DNA of 64,000 nt. Source: Bradyrhizobium sp. AZCC 1721. Its GTDB lineage: Bacteria; Pseudomonadota; Alphaproteobacteria; Rhizobiales; Xanthobacteraceae. A model generated the notes under the pieces. That model did no database searches, had not been told where the DNA came from, and saw only the letters and a program-made list of their open reading frames with translations. Shown one piece after another: positions 44,792-53,695 of this stretch. Location: positions 1,355,001 through 1,419,000 of the forward strand of contig NZ_JAZHSB010000001.1 of the NCBI RefSeq assembly GCF_036924715.1, written 5' to 3'. The position numbers were made by a program, and so were the translations under genes. The first letter of the stretch is position 1, and each line of letters opens with the position of its first letter.

Positions 44792-45738
44792 TTCCGGCAA
44801 TCGGCGGTGAGTGCCGCAGGCTTGAATTTCTCGGCCTGCGGCGCCAGCGCCGGATAGAGCTTGATCGAGAGATCGCGGGCGGCGGCCGCCGTGCGCGGCC
44901 CGAAGCCGAGCAGATAGAGGCCTTCCATCGAGATGAAGGCCTTGTTGGCCGCAGCCGGCGTCAGCGCGAAGGCCGGATGGACGTACACGGCTTCGGCGTC
45001 CAGCGAGTCCTTGCCGCGCTGGATCGAGAGCACGACGTCGGGCTTCGCCGCGACGATCGCCTCGTCGTTGATGGGTTTGTAACCTTCGTAGCCGTCGATG
45101 GCGTTGATGCCGCCGGCAAGCGCGATGATCTCGTTCGCTGCGGTGTTCTTTCCGGCGGCCATCGCCCGGCCATTCAACAGCGACATCACGAACATCACGC
45201 GCACCGGCTTCGTCACTTTGGCGCGTAGCTCGCGCAATTGCGTCAGGTCGTCCGACACCGCCGCAGTCAGGCATTCGGCGCGCTTGTCCGCGTCCATGGC
45301 GTGGCCGACCAGCTTAATCTTGTCGAGCAGGCCGGCTTCCGAAAACGTGTCCGGCACCAGCACCAGCGGCACCTTGGCGGCTTCCAGCACGTCGATGGTT
45401 TCCTTCGGCCCGGAGCCTTGCGCTGCCAGCACCAGGGAGGGGTTGAGCCCGAGCACGCCCTCGGCCGAAAGCTGGCGCATGTAGCCGACATCCGGCTTCT
45501 CGCGCGCCGCGGCCGGATAGAGGCTGGTCGAGTCGACGCCGACGAGACGGTCCTCGAAACCGAGCGCATAAAGAATTTCCGTGATCGCGCCGCCGATCGA
45601 GACGATCCGCGCGGGGTCTGCGATGGTGACGTCGCGATCACGGGCATCATGCACCGTAACGCCCGCAGCGAGCGCGACGCCGCCGAGCAGGAAACAGCCC
45701 GCGGCGGCCGACACTGCGAGCGTGCGACAAACTGTCAT
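44788..45738 (-). CDS. hmuT: Periplasmic heme-binding protein HmuT
   Basis: The 316-residue protein has a signal peptide (about 1-25, ending ALAAG). The type III substrate-binding fold of the FecB/BtuF kind has two lobes joined by one long helix: IVSIGGAITEILYALGFEDRLVGVDSTSLYP, then RQLSAEGVLGLNPSLVLAAQGSG. PDTFSEAGLLDKIKLVGHAM begins the second part. The conserved Tyr near YPAA is a probable heme ligand, as in ShuT and PhuT. It hands heme to HmuU. It starts 19 bases after hemP and overlaps hmuU by four bases. Confidence 0.94.
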   Translation of the reverse strand: MTVCRTLAVSAAAGCFLLGGVALAAGVTVHDARDRDVTIADPARIVSIGGAITEILYALGFEDRLVGVDSTSLYPAAAREKPDVGYMRQLSAEGVLGLNPSLVLAAQGSGPKETIDVLEAAKVPLVLVPDTFSEAGLLDKIKLVGHAMDADKRAECLTAAVSDDLTQLRELRAKVTKPVRVMFVMSLLNGRAMAAGKNTAANEIIALAGGINAIDGYEGYKPINDEAIVAAKPDVVLSIQRGKDSLDAEAVYVHPAFALTPAAANKAFISMEGLYLLGFGPRTAAAARDLSIKLYPALAPQAEKFKPAALTADCRK

Positions 45739-45757
45739 TTCCGGTTCACCAGGTAAG

Positions 45758-45961
45758 TCACTTCGTCAGGATCAGCTTGTTCTGCGACGTCAGCCGCAGA
45801 CGGTAATGCTCCTCGCCATGCGCGATGATGATTTCGCGCTCGGTGGCGAACAGTTCGCGGCTGTCGATCCGGTTGCCGCTGATGGCAAGCGATCTGGTGG
45901 AGGCGGGATTGCCGGCTTGCGTCCGGGCGGCTCCGAGCTTGTCTCCTGTTGTCGCGGACAT
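45758..45961 (-). CDS. hmuP: HemP/HmuP family hemin uptake protein
   Basis: The 67-residue protein ends in the family core SRELFATEREIIIAHGEEHY followed by RLRLTSQNKLILTK. The HemP family is small and lies at the head of heme-uptake operons. In Bradyrhizobium japonicum the relative HmuP has been described as a co-activator that works with Irr on heme-uptake genes; I infer the same role here. The ATG at 45961 is followed by a variable 35-residue head. A plausible minus-strand promoter lies 42-69 bases upstream and hmuT starts 19 bases downstream. Confidence 0.9.
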   Translation of the reverse strand: MSATTGDKLGAARTQAGNPASTRSLAISGNRIDSRELFATEREIIIAHGEEHYRLRLTSQNKLILTK

Positions 45962-46002
45962 TTTGTGCTTTGGTGCCCCGAAAAATTCAATCGATCCACG
46001 CT

Positions 46003-46060
46003 TGTATAGTTGGGCGCGCCCGCAATCCAACCGCTGCACTTTACAATTGATATAAAGTGC
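46003..46060 (-). promoter_or_regulatory. hemP promoter with an adjacent 25-bp inverted repeat
   Basis: Read on the minus strand, TTGGAT (46030-46025) and TATACA (46008-46003), 16 bases apart, form a fair -35/-10 pair. Five bases beyond the -35 lies GCACTTTA-CAATTGATA-TAAAGTGC (46036-46060), perfect 8-base arms. The site is in the shared spacer of the divergent hemP and hmuR genes, where an iron-responsive regulator (Irr, RirA or Fur type) would bind. A position just upstream of -35 suits an activator. Confidence 0.6.
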
Positions 46061-46223
46061 CTGATGCGGTTCTTGACCGCCCGGGAACCGCCACGTAACC
46101 AAGCATGATGCGATGTTGGCACAATGCCTGCATCCTGAATGTGGCAGCCAGCAAGCAGCTCGCAAGTTACGCGTAGCGCCCGCCAGCCAGACCCAAAAGA
46201 ACAGATATCGGGGCTGGGGTTGT

Positions 46224-48590
46224 ATGGCTGACGGGGCTAGGATTTCGCGCGCCCTCTTGTTGGGCGCGTCGGTGTTTTCAATTGCATTGCTGGTCGGGGA
46301 AGCCGGCAACGCGCAGACGGCGGGTACGCAGGCTGCAAGCGGCGCGTCCGAGCGGCAGAAGCAGTCGCGGCGCAAGCCGGCGAAGCCGCCGCAGGAGCAG
46401 CAGGCAACGGCGCCGGCGATGAATGCGCGGGCGCAGATTGGAGCCGCGCCGGTGCAGTCGCTCGATACGATTACGGCGGTAGCGACCAAGACCGAGGAGC
46501 GCGCCATCGACGCATTGGCTCCTGTCAGCGTGGTGACGCTGGAGCAGATCCAGGGGCGCCAAGCCAGCACGCTCGGCGGTCTCCTCTACAACATTCCCGG
46601 TGTCTGGGTGCAGGATCGCGGCGACGAGCCGTCGACCTCGATCAACATTCGCGGCCTGCAGGATTTCGGTCGCGTCGCCGTCGTCGTCGATGGTGCGCGG
46701 CAGAACTATCAGCGCACCGGCCACTTCGCGAACGGCTCTTTCTTCCTCAACCCGGAACTGGTCAGCAGCATCGACATCGTGCGCGGTCCGACGGCCAACA
46801 TCTACGGTTCGGGCGCGATCGGTGGCGTGGCGTCGTTCCGCACCAAGGACATCGAAGACGTCGTGCGTCCGGGCGAGCGTTGGGGTGTGGACGCCAAAAC
46901 CATTCTCGGAACGAACTATGGCCGTGCCTTGGGCTCGGTCTTTGGCGGTGTTCACGTCAATCCGAATGTCGATGTGTTCGCCGGCGGCACCTACAGCACG
47001 CAGGAAAGCTACAAGGACGGCACTGGTTTTGAAGTCGCCAATACCGGAAACCGGCTTACCGCCGGCCTCGCCAAGGTGACGGTACGTCCTGCTGACGGAC
47101 ACGAAGTCAAGCTGGGCACGATATTCCAAGAAGACCTTTACAACGTGGGGCAGCCGCCGCGGCGCGCCGGCGATCCCAACTCCACCAATCCGAACGGGAC
47201 CAATAACCTCGACGGCACGTCGATCTATCATACCGACGTGAAGAACTACACGACGACGCTCGGCTGGAAGTATTCGCAACCGGACGACAAGGTCTTCGAC
47301 TGGGATGCGAAGGTCTATTGGAATCGCACGGAAAACGATCAGATCAAGACGTTCCACACCAGCACGACTCCCACCGCCTTTTGCGGCGGCGTGCCGGGCA
47401 ATCCGGTCTCCGGCTGCATCGGCGACAACCGCGGTTACCTGCTCGATACGGTCGGTTTCGACGCGCACAACACCTCGCGCTTCGAGTATGCGGATTGGCA
47501 CCATGCGGTCACCTACGGCGCCGATGCGTTCCAGGACAACGTGAAGACTGCCGACCGGCGCGGTACATCGGATGTCACGACTCCAGGCGGAAGGCGTACG
47601 GTGTCCGGCGGGTTTGTGCAGTGGAAGGCAACATACAGCGACCTGCTGGAGACGATCAGCGCCCTTCGCTACGACAACTACAGCCTGGAGTCGGGGGCGA
47701 CATCATCAGGGGGCGATCGGCTGTCGCCGAAGATCACGGTCGCCTTGATGCCGGTGGCGGTGGTGACGCCCTATGCCAGTTATGCAGAAGGCTACCGCGC
47801 GCCGTCGATCACGGAGACGCTGGTCAACGGTCCGCATGCCGGCGCTACGGCCTCTAGTTCATTCTTCCGTTGTCCGTCAGGTACGCCGGGCCCGGGAGCC
47901 GACTCGACCTTCTGTTTCCTGCCTAATCCGAACCTGCGTCCCGAGGTCGGCAAGAACAAGGAAATCGGATTCAATATCCGAAAGAACGATCTGTTCATCG
48001 CCGGCGACAGCTTCCGCGGCAAGATCAACTTCTTCCGAAACGATATCACCGATTTCATCGACCAGGTTGCCTTCGGTACGCCGCACCCGATCTTCCGCGC
48101 GCTGCCCTTCCTTCAGTATCAGAACGTCGCCTCGGCGCGAATCCAGGGCTTCGAGGCCGAGACGATGTATGACGCCGGCCTCTGGTACGCAGGCATCTCC
48201 GGCTCCTTCCAGGACGGCAAGAACCTGCAGACCGGGTTTGGACTGTACACAGTGCCGCCGCAGAAGATCACGACGACGGCCGGTGTTCGGCTGCTCGACA
48301 GGACGCTCATTCTTTCCATGCTGTGGACGTCGGCGATCGCAAACAGGAACCTTCCTCCGACCTACACGCCGGCAACGTCGTACGACCTCGTCAACCTGTA
48401 TCTGCAGTACCAGCCCACGCGGGACCTCACGTTTAATTTCTCAGTCGAGAACCTTCTCAACCAGTACTATCGTCCGTATGCCATTCCGGTCGGGAGCACG
48501 GGCGACACGCAGAACGACGTTAAATGGGCCAGCGCCGGTGCTGGAATCGTCTTCAAGGGCGGCCTCAGATATCATTTCGGAGGAACCTGA
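46224..48590 (+). CDS. hmuR: TonB-dependent heme receptor HmuR
   Basis: The 788-residue outer-membrane receptor has a signal peptide (about 1-33, ending GNAQ), then a Lys/Gln/Ala-rich spacer. A TonB box region (LDTITAVATK) is followed by the plug domain (about 85-195, VSVVTLEQIQGRQASTLGG, NIRGLQDFGR, IDIVRGPTANIYGSGAIGGV) and a 22-strand barrel. The heme-receptor boxes YRAPSI (a FRAP variant) and NPNLRPE are present, with a His between them in GPHAGA. The last residues are RYHFGGT, so the final Phe is not terminal. It is divergent from hemP. The ATG at 46224 is the only start that gives a signal peptide. Confidence 0.94.
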   Translation: MADGARISRALLLGASVFSIALLVGEAGNAQTAGTQAASGASERQKQSRRKPAKPPQEQQATAPAMNARAQIGAAPVQSLDTITAVATKTEERAIDALAPVSVVTLEQIQGRQASTLGGLLYNIPGVWVQDRGDEPSTSINIRGLQDFGRVAVVVDGARQNYQRTGHFANGSFFLNPELVSSIDIVRGPTANIYGSGAIGGVASFRTKDIEDVVRPGERWGVDAKTILGTNYGRALGSVFGGVHVNPNVDVFAGGTYSTQESYKDGTGFEVANTGNRLTAGLAKVTVRPADGHEVKLGTIFQEDLYNVGQPPRRAGDPNSTNPNGTNNLDGTSIYHTDVKNYTTTLGWKYSQPDDKVFDWDAKVYWNRTENDQIKTFHTSTTPTAFCGGVPGNPVSGCIGDNRGYLLDTVGFDAHNTSRFEYADWHHAVTYGADAFQDNVKTADRRGTSDVTTPGGRRTVSGGFVQWKATYSDLLETISALRYDNYSLESGATSSGGDRLSPKITVALMPVAVVTPYASYAEGYRAPSITETLVNGPHAGATASSSFFRCPSGTPGPGADSTFCFLPNPNLRPEVGKNKEIGFNIRKNDLFIAGDSFRGKINFFRNDITDFIDQVAFGTPHPIFRALPFLQYQNVASARIQGFEAETMYDAGLWYAGISGSFQDGKNLQTGFGLYTVPPQKITTTAGVRLLDRTLILSMLWTSAIANRNLPPTYTPATSYDLVNLYLQYQPTRDLTFNFSVENLLNQYYRPYAIPVGSTGDTQNDVKWASAGAGIVFKGGLRYHFGGT

Positions 48591-48605
48591 CACGAAGAAT
48601 CCAAG

Positions 48606-48665
48606 GGTCTCGCGTGAGACCATCACCTCCAAACGCACCGGGCCGCGCTGATGCTCCAGCGCGGC
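48606..48665 (+). other. Two hairpins between hmuR and the heme monooxygenase gene
   Basis: GGTCTC-GCGT-GAGACC (48606-48621) and GCCGCGCT-GATGCTCC-AGCGCGGC (48642-48665) are perfect stems without T-runs. They may adjust the amount of message passing from hmuR into the downstream genes. Confidence 0.5.
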
Positions 48666-48742
48666 TTCGGTGCATCCATGTTTCCAACAAACCCAAACGG
48701 TACGCTAGGCGCACCCCAGCAACTAAGCCAAGGAGATTTCAA

Positions 48743-49078
48743 ATGTTTATCGCGATGAACCGGTTCCAGGTGAAGATTGGCTCTGAAGCGGCCTTCGAGA
48801 ATGTCTGGCGCTCGCGCGAGTCCTATCTCAGCAACATGGCCGGCTTCGTCGAGTTTCACCTGCTCAAGGGACCCGTCGCCGAGGATCACACGCTGTATTC
48901 GTCGCACACGGTCTGGGTCGACAAGGCGGCCTTCGAAGCCTGGACCCGTTCGGAAGAGTTCCGCCGCGCGCATGCCCGCGCCGACAATCAGACCGGCGAA
49001 AGCCTCTACCTCGGCCACCCCAAGTTCGAAGGGTTCGAGGTGATCCTGAGCGAGCGCAAATCCAGCGCCGCCGCGTAA
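48743..49078 (+). CDS. hmuQ: IsdG-family heme-degrading monooxygenase (HmuQ type)
   Basis: The 111-residue protein has the dimeric alpha+beta barrel fold of antibiotic-biosynthesis monooxygenases. Three residues that define IsdG-type heme oxygenases are in place: N6 in MNRFQV, W67 in FEAWTRS and H77 in RRAHARAD; H77 is the heme ligand. It opens the porphyrin ring and frees iron in the cytosol. Bradyrhizobium japonicum has two such enzymes, HmuQ and HmuD; the position inside the hmu locus suggests HmuQ. AGGAG seven bases before the ATG gives strong initiation. The gene follows hmuR and is 11 bases from hutX. Confidence 0.9.
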   Translation: MFIAMNRFQVKIGSEAAFENVWRSRESYLSNMAGFVEFHLLKGPVAEDHTLYSSHTVWVDKAAFEAWTRSEEFRRAHARADNQTGESLYLGHPKFEGFEVILSERKSSAAA

Positions 49079-49089
49079 GGGAGGCTGCG

Positions 49090-49605
49090 ATGCTGAGCAC
49101 GGACCTTGCCGACCTCAAGGCCTATATGGCGGAGAATCCGGGTGCGGTGATCGAGGACGTGGCGCGGGAGCGCAAGGTCACGCCGCGCGCCGTGCTTGAG
49201 GCACTCCCTGGCACGATGATGCGCCTCGGCCCCGGCGGTGAGTTCGCCGCCGCGATGAAAGACGTCGCGCAATGGGGCGAGGTGACGCTGATCGTTCACA
49301 CCGACGATGCGATCTTCGAGTTCACCGGCGCCATCCCGGCAGGCGAGATCGGCCGCGGTTACTTCAACCTGATGCAGCCGAAGGGACTGCACGGCCACCT
49401 CCGGCACGAGCGCTGCGGAGCCATCGCTTTTGTCGAGCGGTTCTTCATGGGCAAGTCGTCGGCCTTCATCGCGTTCATCAATGTCGACGGCGGCATCATG
49501 TTCAAGGTGTTCGTCGGCCGCGACGAGCAGCGCGCGCTGCGCAGCGACCAGTTGCAGCGCTTTCATGCGTTGGCGGAAAGGATCGCGCCTGCCCGCGCGG
49601 CATAA
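49090..49605 (+). CDS. hutX: Heme utilization carrier protein HutX
   Basis: The 171-residue cytosolic protein belongs to the HutX/HugX family, which binds incoming heme and passes it to degrading enzymes. A short N-terminal helix-turn region (IEDVARERKVTPRAVLEALPG) is followed by the HutX core: WGEVTLIVHTDDAIFEFTG, GYFNLMQPKGLHGHLRHERCGAIAFVERFFMGKSS split over two strands, and MFKVFVGRDEQR. GGAGG nine bases before the ATG is the ribosome-binding site. Its place between the monooxygenase and exbB fits a heme relay. Confidence 0.9.
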   Translation: MLSTDLADLKAYMAENPGAVIEDVARERKVTPRAVLEALPGTMMRLGPGGEFAAAMKDVAQWGEVTLIVHTDDAIFEFTGAIPAGEIGRGYFNLMQPKGLHGHLRHERCGAIAFVERFFMGKSSAFIAFINVDGGIMFKVFVGRDEQRALRSDQLQRFHALAERIAPARAA

Positions 49606-49636
49606 CCGATCCGCATTGTCAGCCTGGGAGACGATG

Positions 49637-50422
<786 letters not shown>

Positions 50423-50425
50423 CCA

Positions 50426-50869
50426 ATGGGCGCGAAGCTTGGACATGTTGTCGGCGGACGGGCGCGCGGCGGCAGCGACGATCTTGCCGAGAATCACGAG
50501 ATCAACGTCACGCCGTTCATCGACGTAATGCTGGTGCTGCTGATCATCTTCATGGTCGCAGCCCCGCTCGCAACTGTCGATCTCGGCGTCGATCTCCCGG
50601 CCAGCGCGGTCGAGCCGTCGCCGCGCCCGGACAAGCCGGTGTTCGTCACCGTGAAGCCGGACCTGTCGGTTGCGGTCGGCGAGGACGTCATTGCGCGCGA
50701 TGCGCTGACCTCTACGCTCGATAGCGCCACGCAGGGGAAAAAGGACGAGCGGATCTTTCTGCGCGCCGACAAGGCGGTCAGCTATGGCGACCTGATGGAG
50801 GTGATGAACCTCTTGCGCAACGCCGGCTATCTCAAGATCGCGCTGGTCGGCCTCGACGGCCGCACTTGA
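50426..50869 (+). CDS. exbD: ExbD, TonB energising proton channel subunit
   Basis: The 147-residue inner-membrane protein has a short cytoplasmic head (1-27, HEINVTPF). One transmembrane helix follows (about 32-52, DVMLVLLIIFMVAAPL), whose D33 in FIDVMLV carries protons. A periplasmic domain ends in YGDLMEVMNLLRNAGYLKIALVG. It is the partner of ExbB and TonB. It starts three bases after exbB and is followed by tonB within six bases; an upstream TTG of tonB overlaps its stop. Confidence 0.95.
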   Translation: MGAKLGHVVGGRARGGSDDLAENHEINVTPFIDVMLVLLIIFMVAAPLATVDLGVDLPASAVEPSPRPDKPVFVTVKPDLSVAVGEDVIARDALTSTLDSATQGKKDERIFLRADKAVSYGDLMEVMNLLRNAGYLKIALVGLDGRT

Positions 50870-50874
50870 CCGCC

Positions 50875-51699
50875 ATGAACGCGTTCGCCCTGCATGATGT
50901 CTCCGATCAGGCCGTCGTCCGGCGCTGGGGAGTTTCGGCGATGGCAATCGTTGCCGCGCATGCCGCGCTAATCGCATTGACCATGAACTGGTACACCCAG
51001 CGGCCGGCGCCGGGCGTGGCGATGCCCGCCATCATGGTCGATCTGGCGCCCATCACGTCGTCGCCAGAGGCGGCACCGATGGACATGATGCCGGGACCTG
51101 AGATGCAGCAGGCGGACGCGTCGCCGCCCGAGCCAGCGGCCGCAGAGGCCGTGCCGGAGCAGATCGCGCCGACACCGCCGCAGGAGGAGCCGGAAGTCGT
51201 TGCGCCGCCGGAGCAGAAGCAGCAGCTGACGCCGGAAAAGCCCGAGCCAGCGAAGATGGTCCCCGAGCAGAAGCCGGTACCGGTGAAGCCGAAAATCGTC
51301 CGGCCAGACGCCAAGAAGCCTTCGGAGGCACCACCGGCGCCGCGTACCAGCGCGCCGCCGCGCGCCGAGCGTCAGGCGCCTGCCGCATCGGCGATCAGCG
51401 CGGGTGCCTCTGCCTCAGCGATGGCGACCTACACGCAGCGGGTCCGCGCGCATCTTTTGCGCTTCCATAAATATCCATCCGGCGGCAACGGCCAGCGCGG
51501 CGTCGTCAGGCTGTCCTTCACGCTGGGCCGCGGCGGTCAGGTACTATCGAGCCGCGTCGGCGGCTCTTCGGGAGTTCCTGCGTTCGATGCGCTGGCCATG
51601 GCCTTGGTTCGCCAGGCTCAGCCATTCCCTGCATTTCCGCCCGAGATTGCTTACGGGTCGATGCCCATTAACGTGCCGGTGGAGTTCAGACCCAACTAG
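50875..51699 (+). CDS. tonB: TonB energy transducer
   Basis: The 274-residue protein has one N-terminal transmembrane helix (about 22-40, AMAIVAAHAALIALTM). A long Pro/Glu/Lys-rich rigid linker (about 50-165) spans the periplasm. The C-terminal TonB domain (about 190-274) starts YTQRVRAHLLRFHKYPSGG, continues with GVVRLSFTLGRGGQVLSSRVGGSSG and ends PINVPVEFRPN. It transmits ExbBD energy to HmuR. The ATG at 50875 is used; the TTG at 50866 overlaps the exbD stop. It is the last gene of the plus-strand heme cluster and is convergent with an ABC operon 22 bases away. Confidence 0.93.
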   Translation: MNAFALHDVSDQAVVRRWGVSAMAIVAAHAALIALTMNWYTQRPAPGVAMPAIMVDLAPITSSPEAAPMDMMPGPEMQQADASPPEPAAAEAVPEQIAPTPPQEEPEVVAPPEQKQQLTPEKPEPAKMVPEQKPVPVKPKIVRPDAKKPSEAPPAPRTSAPPRAERQAPAASAISAGASASAMATYTQRVRAHLLRFHKYPSGGNGQRGVVRLSFTLGRGGQVLSSRVGGSSGVPAFDALAMALVRQAQPFPAFPPEIAYGSMPINVPVEFRPN

Positions 51700-51721
51700 G
51701 GTGGGACCGCACGCGGCGATG

Positions 51722-52618
51722 TTACTCCTTCACCGCGCCCGTCAGCGACGACACGTAATAATCCACGAACAGCGAATAGAACAGCGCGACCGGCAGCGAG
51801 CCGAGCAGCGAGCCCGCCATCAGCGCGCCCCACTGGTAGACGTCGCCGGTGACGAGCTCGGTCAGGATCGCGACCGGCACCGTCTTGTTGGCGCCGCTCT
51901 GGATGAAGGCGAGTGCGTAGATGAATTCGTTCCACGACAGCGTGAAGGAGAAGATGCCGGCCGAGATCAGGCCGGGCACGGCGAGCGGCAGCGTGATCCG
52001 GCGCAGGATTTGCAGCCTGGTGGCGCCATCGACCAGTGCGCATTCCTCGAGCTCATAGGGGATCGACTTGAAATAGCCGATCAATAGCCAGGTGCAGAAC
52101 GGCACCAGGAAGGTCGGATACACCAGGATCAGCGCCATCGGTGAGTCGAACAGGCCGAACTGCACGATCACGGTAGCTAGCGGAATGAACAGGATCGAGG
52201 GCGGCACCAGATAGGCGAGATAGATGCCGAGGCCCACATAGGGGCTGCCGCGGAAGCGCAAGCGCTCGATCGCGTAAGCCGCGAGCGTCGAAGCGAACAG
52301 CGACAGGAAGGTGGAGCCGATCGCCACGAACATCGTGGTCTTGAGCCAGGTCGGATAGGCGGTGTCGAACAGCAGATGCTTGATATGCGCCAGCGTCGGC
52401 GAGGAGATCCAGAACGGATTGTGCTGCTTGTAGTTCAACAGCTCCGCGTTCGGCTTGAACGAGGTGATCGCCATCCAGTAGAACGGAAACAGCAGGATCA
52501 GCACGAAGCAGGCCAGCGGCAGGTAGATCATCATCGCCCGCCGCGCGCGGGAATCCCACGCCATGGTGTCCGGCGTGGCGCTGGCGGCGTTGGTGGATTG
52601 GGCAGCTACGTCAGTCAT
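51722..52618 (-). CDS. Sugar-type ABC transporter permease (MalG family)
   Basis: The 298-residue inner-membrane protein has six transmembrane helices and the EAA-type coupling loop EECALVDGATRLQILRRITLPLAVPG, which docks the ATPase. It is of the CUT1 carbohydrate class: PSILFIPLATVIVQFGLFDS, LIYTFLVPFCTWLL-like, and FTLSWNEFIYALAFI near the end. It is the second permease of the importer; its start overlaps the end of the MalF-type gene by eight bases. No ATPase gene follows: the next gene is tonB on the other strand. Substrate unknown, probably a sugar or polyol. Confidence 0.92.
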   Translation of the reverse strand: MTDVAAQSTNAASATPDTMAWDSRARRAMMIYLPLACFVLILLFPFYWMAITSFKPNAELLNYKQHNPFWISSPTLAHIKHLLFDTAYPTWLKTTMFVAIGSTFLSLFASTLAAYAIERLRFRGSPYVGLGIYLAYLVPPSILFIPLATVIVQFGLFDSPMALILVYPTFLVPFCTWLLIGYFKSIPYELEECALVDGATRLQILRRITLPLAVPGLISAGIFSFTLSWNEFIYALAFIQSGANKTVPVAILTELVTGDVYQWGALMAGSLLGSLPVALFYSLFVDYYVSSLTGAVKE

Positions 52619-53567
52619 TGGCTTCTCCCTGCTGCCATTTGCGGCGCGCCAGGCCGAAGTAGCTGAACAACGTCGCGAACACGAGGAACGGGATCATCGA
52701 GACCGCGATCGCTGCACCCTCGCCAAGCTCGCCGCCGGCGATGCCGCGCTGGAACGCCAGCGTCGCCAGCAGGTGCGTGGAATTGACCGGACCGCCGCGC
52801 GTGATGGCATAGACGAGCTGGAAGTCGGTAAAAGTGAAGATGATCGAGAACGTCATCACGATCGCCAGAATCGGCATCATCATCGGGAGGGTGATGTAGC
52901 GGAAGCGCTGCCAGGCGGTGGCGCCGTCCAGCATCGCGGCTTCATAGAGCGAGGGTGAGATGGTCTGCAGGCCCGCCAGGAGCGAGATCGCCACGAACGG
53001 AATGCCGCGCCAGATGTTGGCGGCGATTAGCGAGAAGCGCGCCGGCCAGGGCGTGCCGAGGAAGTCGATGTTGGTCGAGCGGATGTGCAGCACATCGACC
53101 AGCAGATAGGAGATGATCGAGAACTGCGGATCGTAGATCCACCAGAACGCCAGCGCCGACAGCACCGTCGGCACGATCCACGGCAACAGCACGATGGCGC
53201 GCAACAGGCTCTTGAGCGGGAAGTGGTTGTTGAGCAGGAGCGCCAGCCAGAAGCCGAGCGCGAATTTCCCGAAGGTCGCGATCGCCGTGTAGAACACACT
53301 GTAGAACACCGCGCCCCACCACAAGGGATCGGTCCACAGATACTGGAAATTCTCCAGGCCGATAAAGATACCGCGCTGGCCGATCGTGGTGTCGGTGAAG
53401 GCGAGCCAGACGCCGAGGCCGAGCGGGTAGGTGAGGAATACCGTCAACAGCCCGATTGCCGGCGCAAGGCACATCACGATCAGGAACGGCTTGTAGTCGA
53501 ACAGGCGCGCGATCCAGCCCGGTTGCCGGAGCGCGATGCCGCGCGATGGTAGAGTGGTTACGGACAT
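52611..53567 (-). CDS. Sugar-type ABC transporter permease (MalF family)
   Basis: The 318-residue inner-membrane permease has six to seven helices. CLAPAIGLLTVFLTYPLGLGVWLAF starts the first, LLPWIVPTVLSALAFWWIYDP is typical of CUT1 permeases, and EAAMLDGATAWQRFRYITLPMMMP is the ATPase-coupling loop. FTFTDFQLVYAITRGGPVN is the conserved late segment. It forms the heterodimeric channel with the downstream MalG-type protein. The ATG at 53567 begins MSVTTLPSRG. A repeat separates it from the binding-protein gene upstream. Confidence 0.92.
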   Translation of the reverse strand: MSVTTLPSRGIALRQPGWIARLFDYKPFLIVMCLAPAIGLLTVFLTYPLGLGVWLAFTDTTIGQRGIFIGLENFQYLWTDPLWWGAVFYSVFYTAIATFGKFALGFWLALLLNNHFPLKSLLRAIVLLPWIVPTVLSALAFWWIYDPQFSIISYLLVDVLHIRSTNIDFLGTPWPARFSLIAANIWRGIPFVAISLLAGLQTISPSLYEAAMLDGATAWQRFRYITLPMMMPILAIVMTFSIIFTFTDFQLVYAITRGGPVNSTHLLATLAFQRGIAGGELGEGAAIAVSMIPFLVFATLFSYFGLARRKWQQGEAND

Positions 53568-53586
53568 TGAATGTTTATCCACCGTC

Positions 53587-53667
53587 GTCATTGCGAGGAG
53601 CGAAGCGACGAAGCAATCCATTCTTCCTTTGTGGCGCTATGGATTGCGTCGCTTCGCTCGCAATGAC
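53587..53667. repeat. GTCATTGCGAG palindromic repeat, copy 4
   Basis: GTCATTGCGAGGAGCGAAGC and GAAGCAATCCAT face ATGGATTGCGTCGCTTCG and CTCGCAATGAC. It lies inside the ABC operon, between the binding-protein gene and the first permease gene, where such elements often lower downstream expression. Confidence 0.85.
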
Positions 53668-53695
53668 GGTTAATCAGGATCTACGGTTCTGCGGC

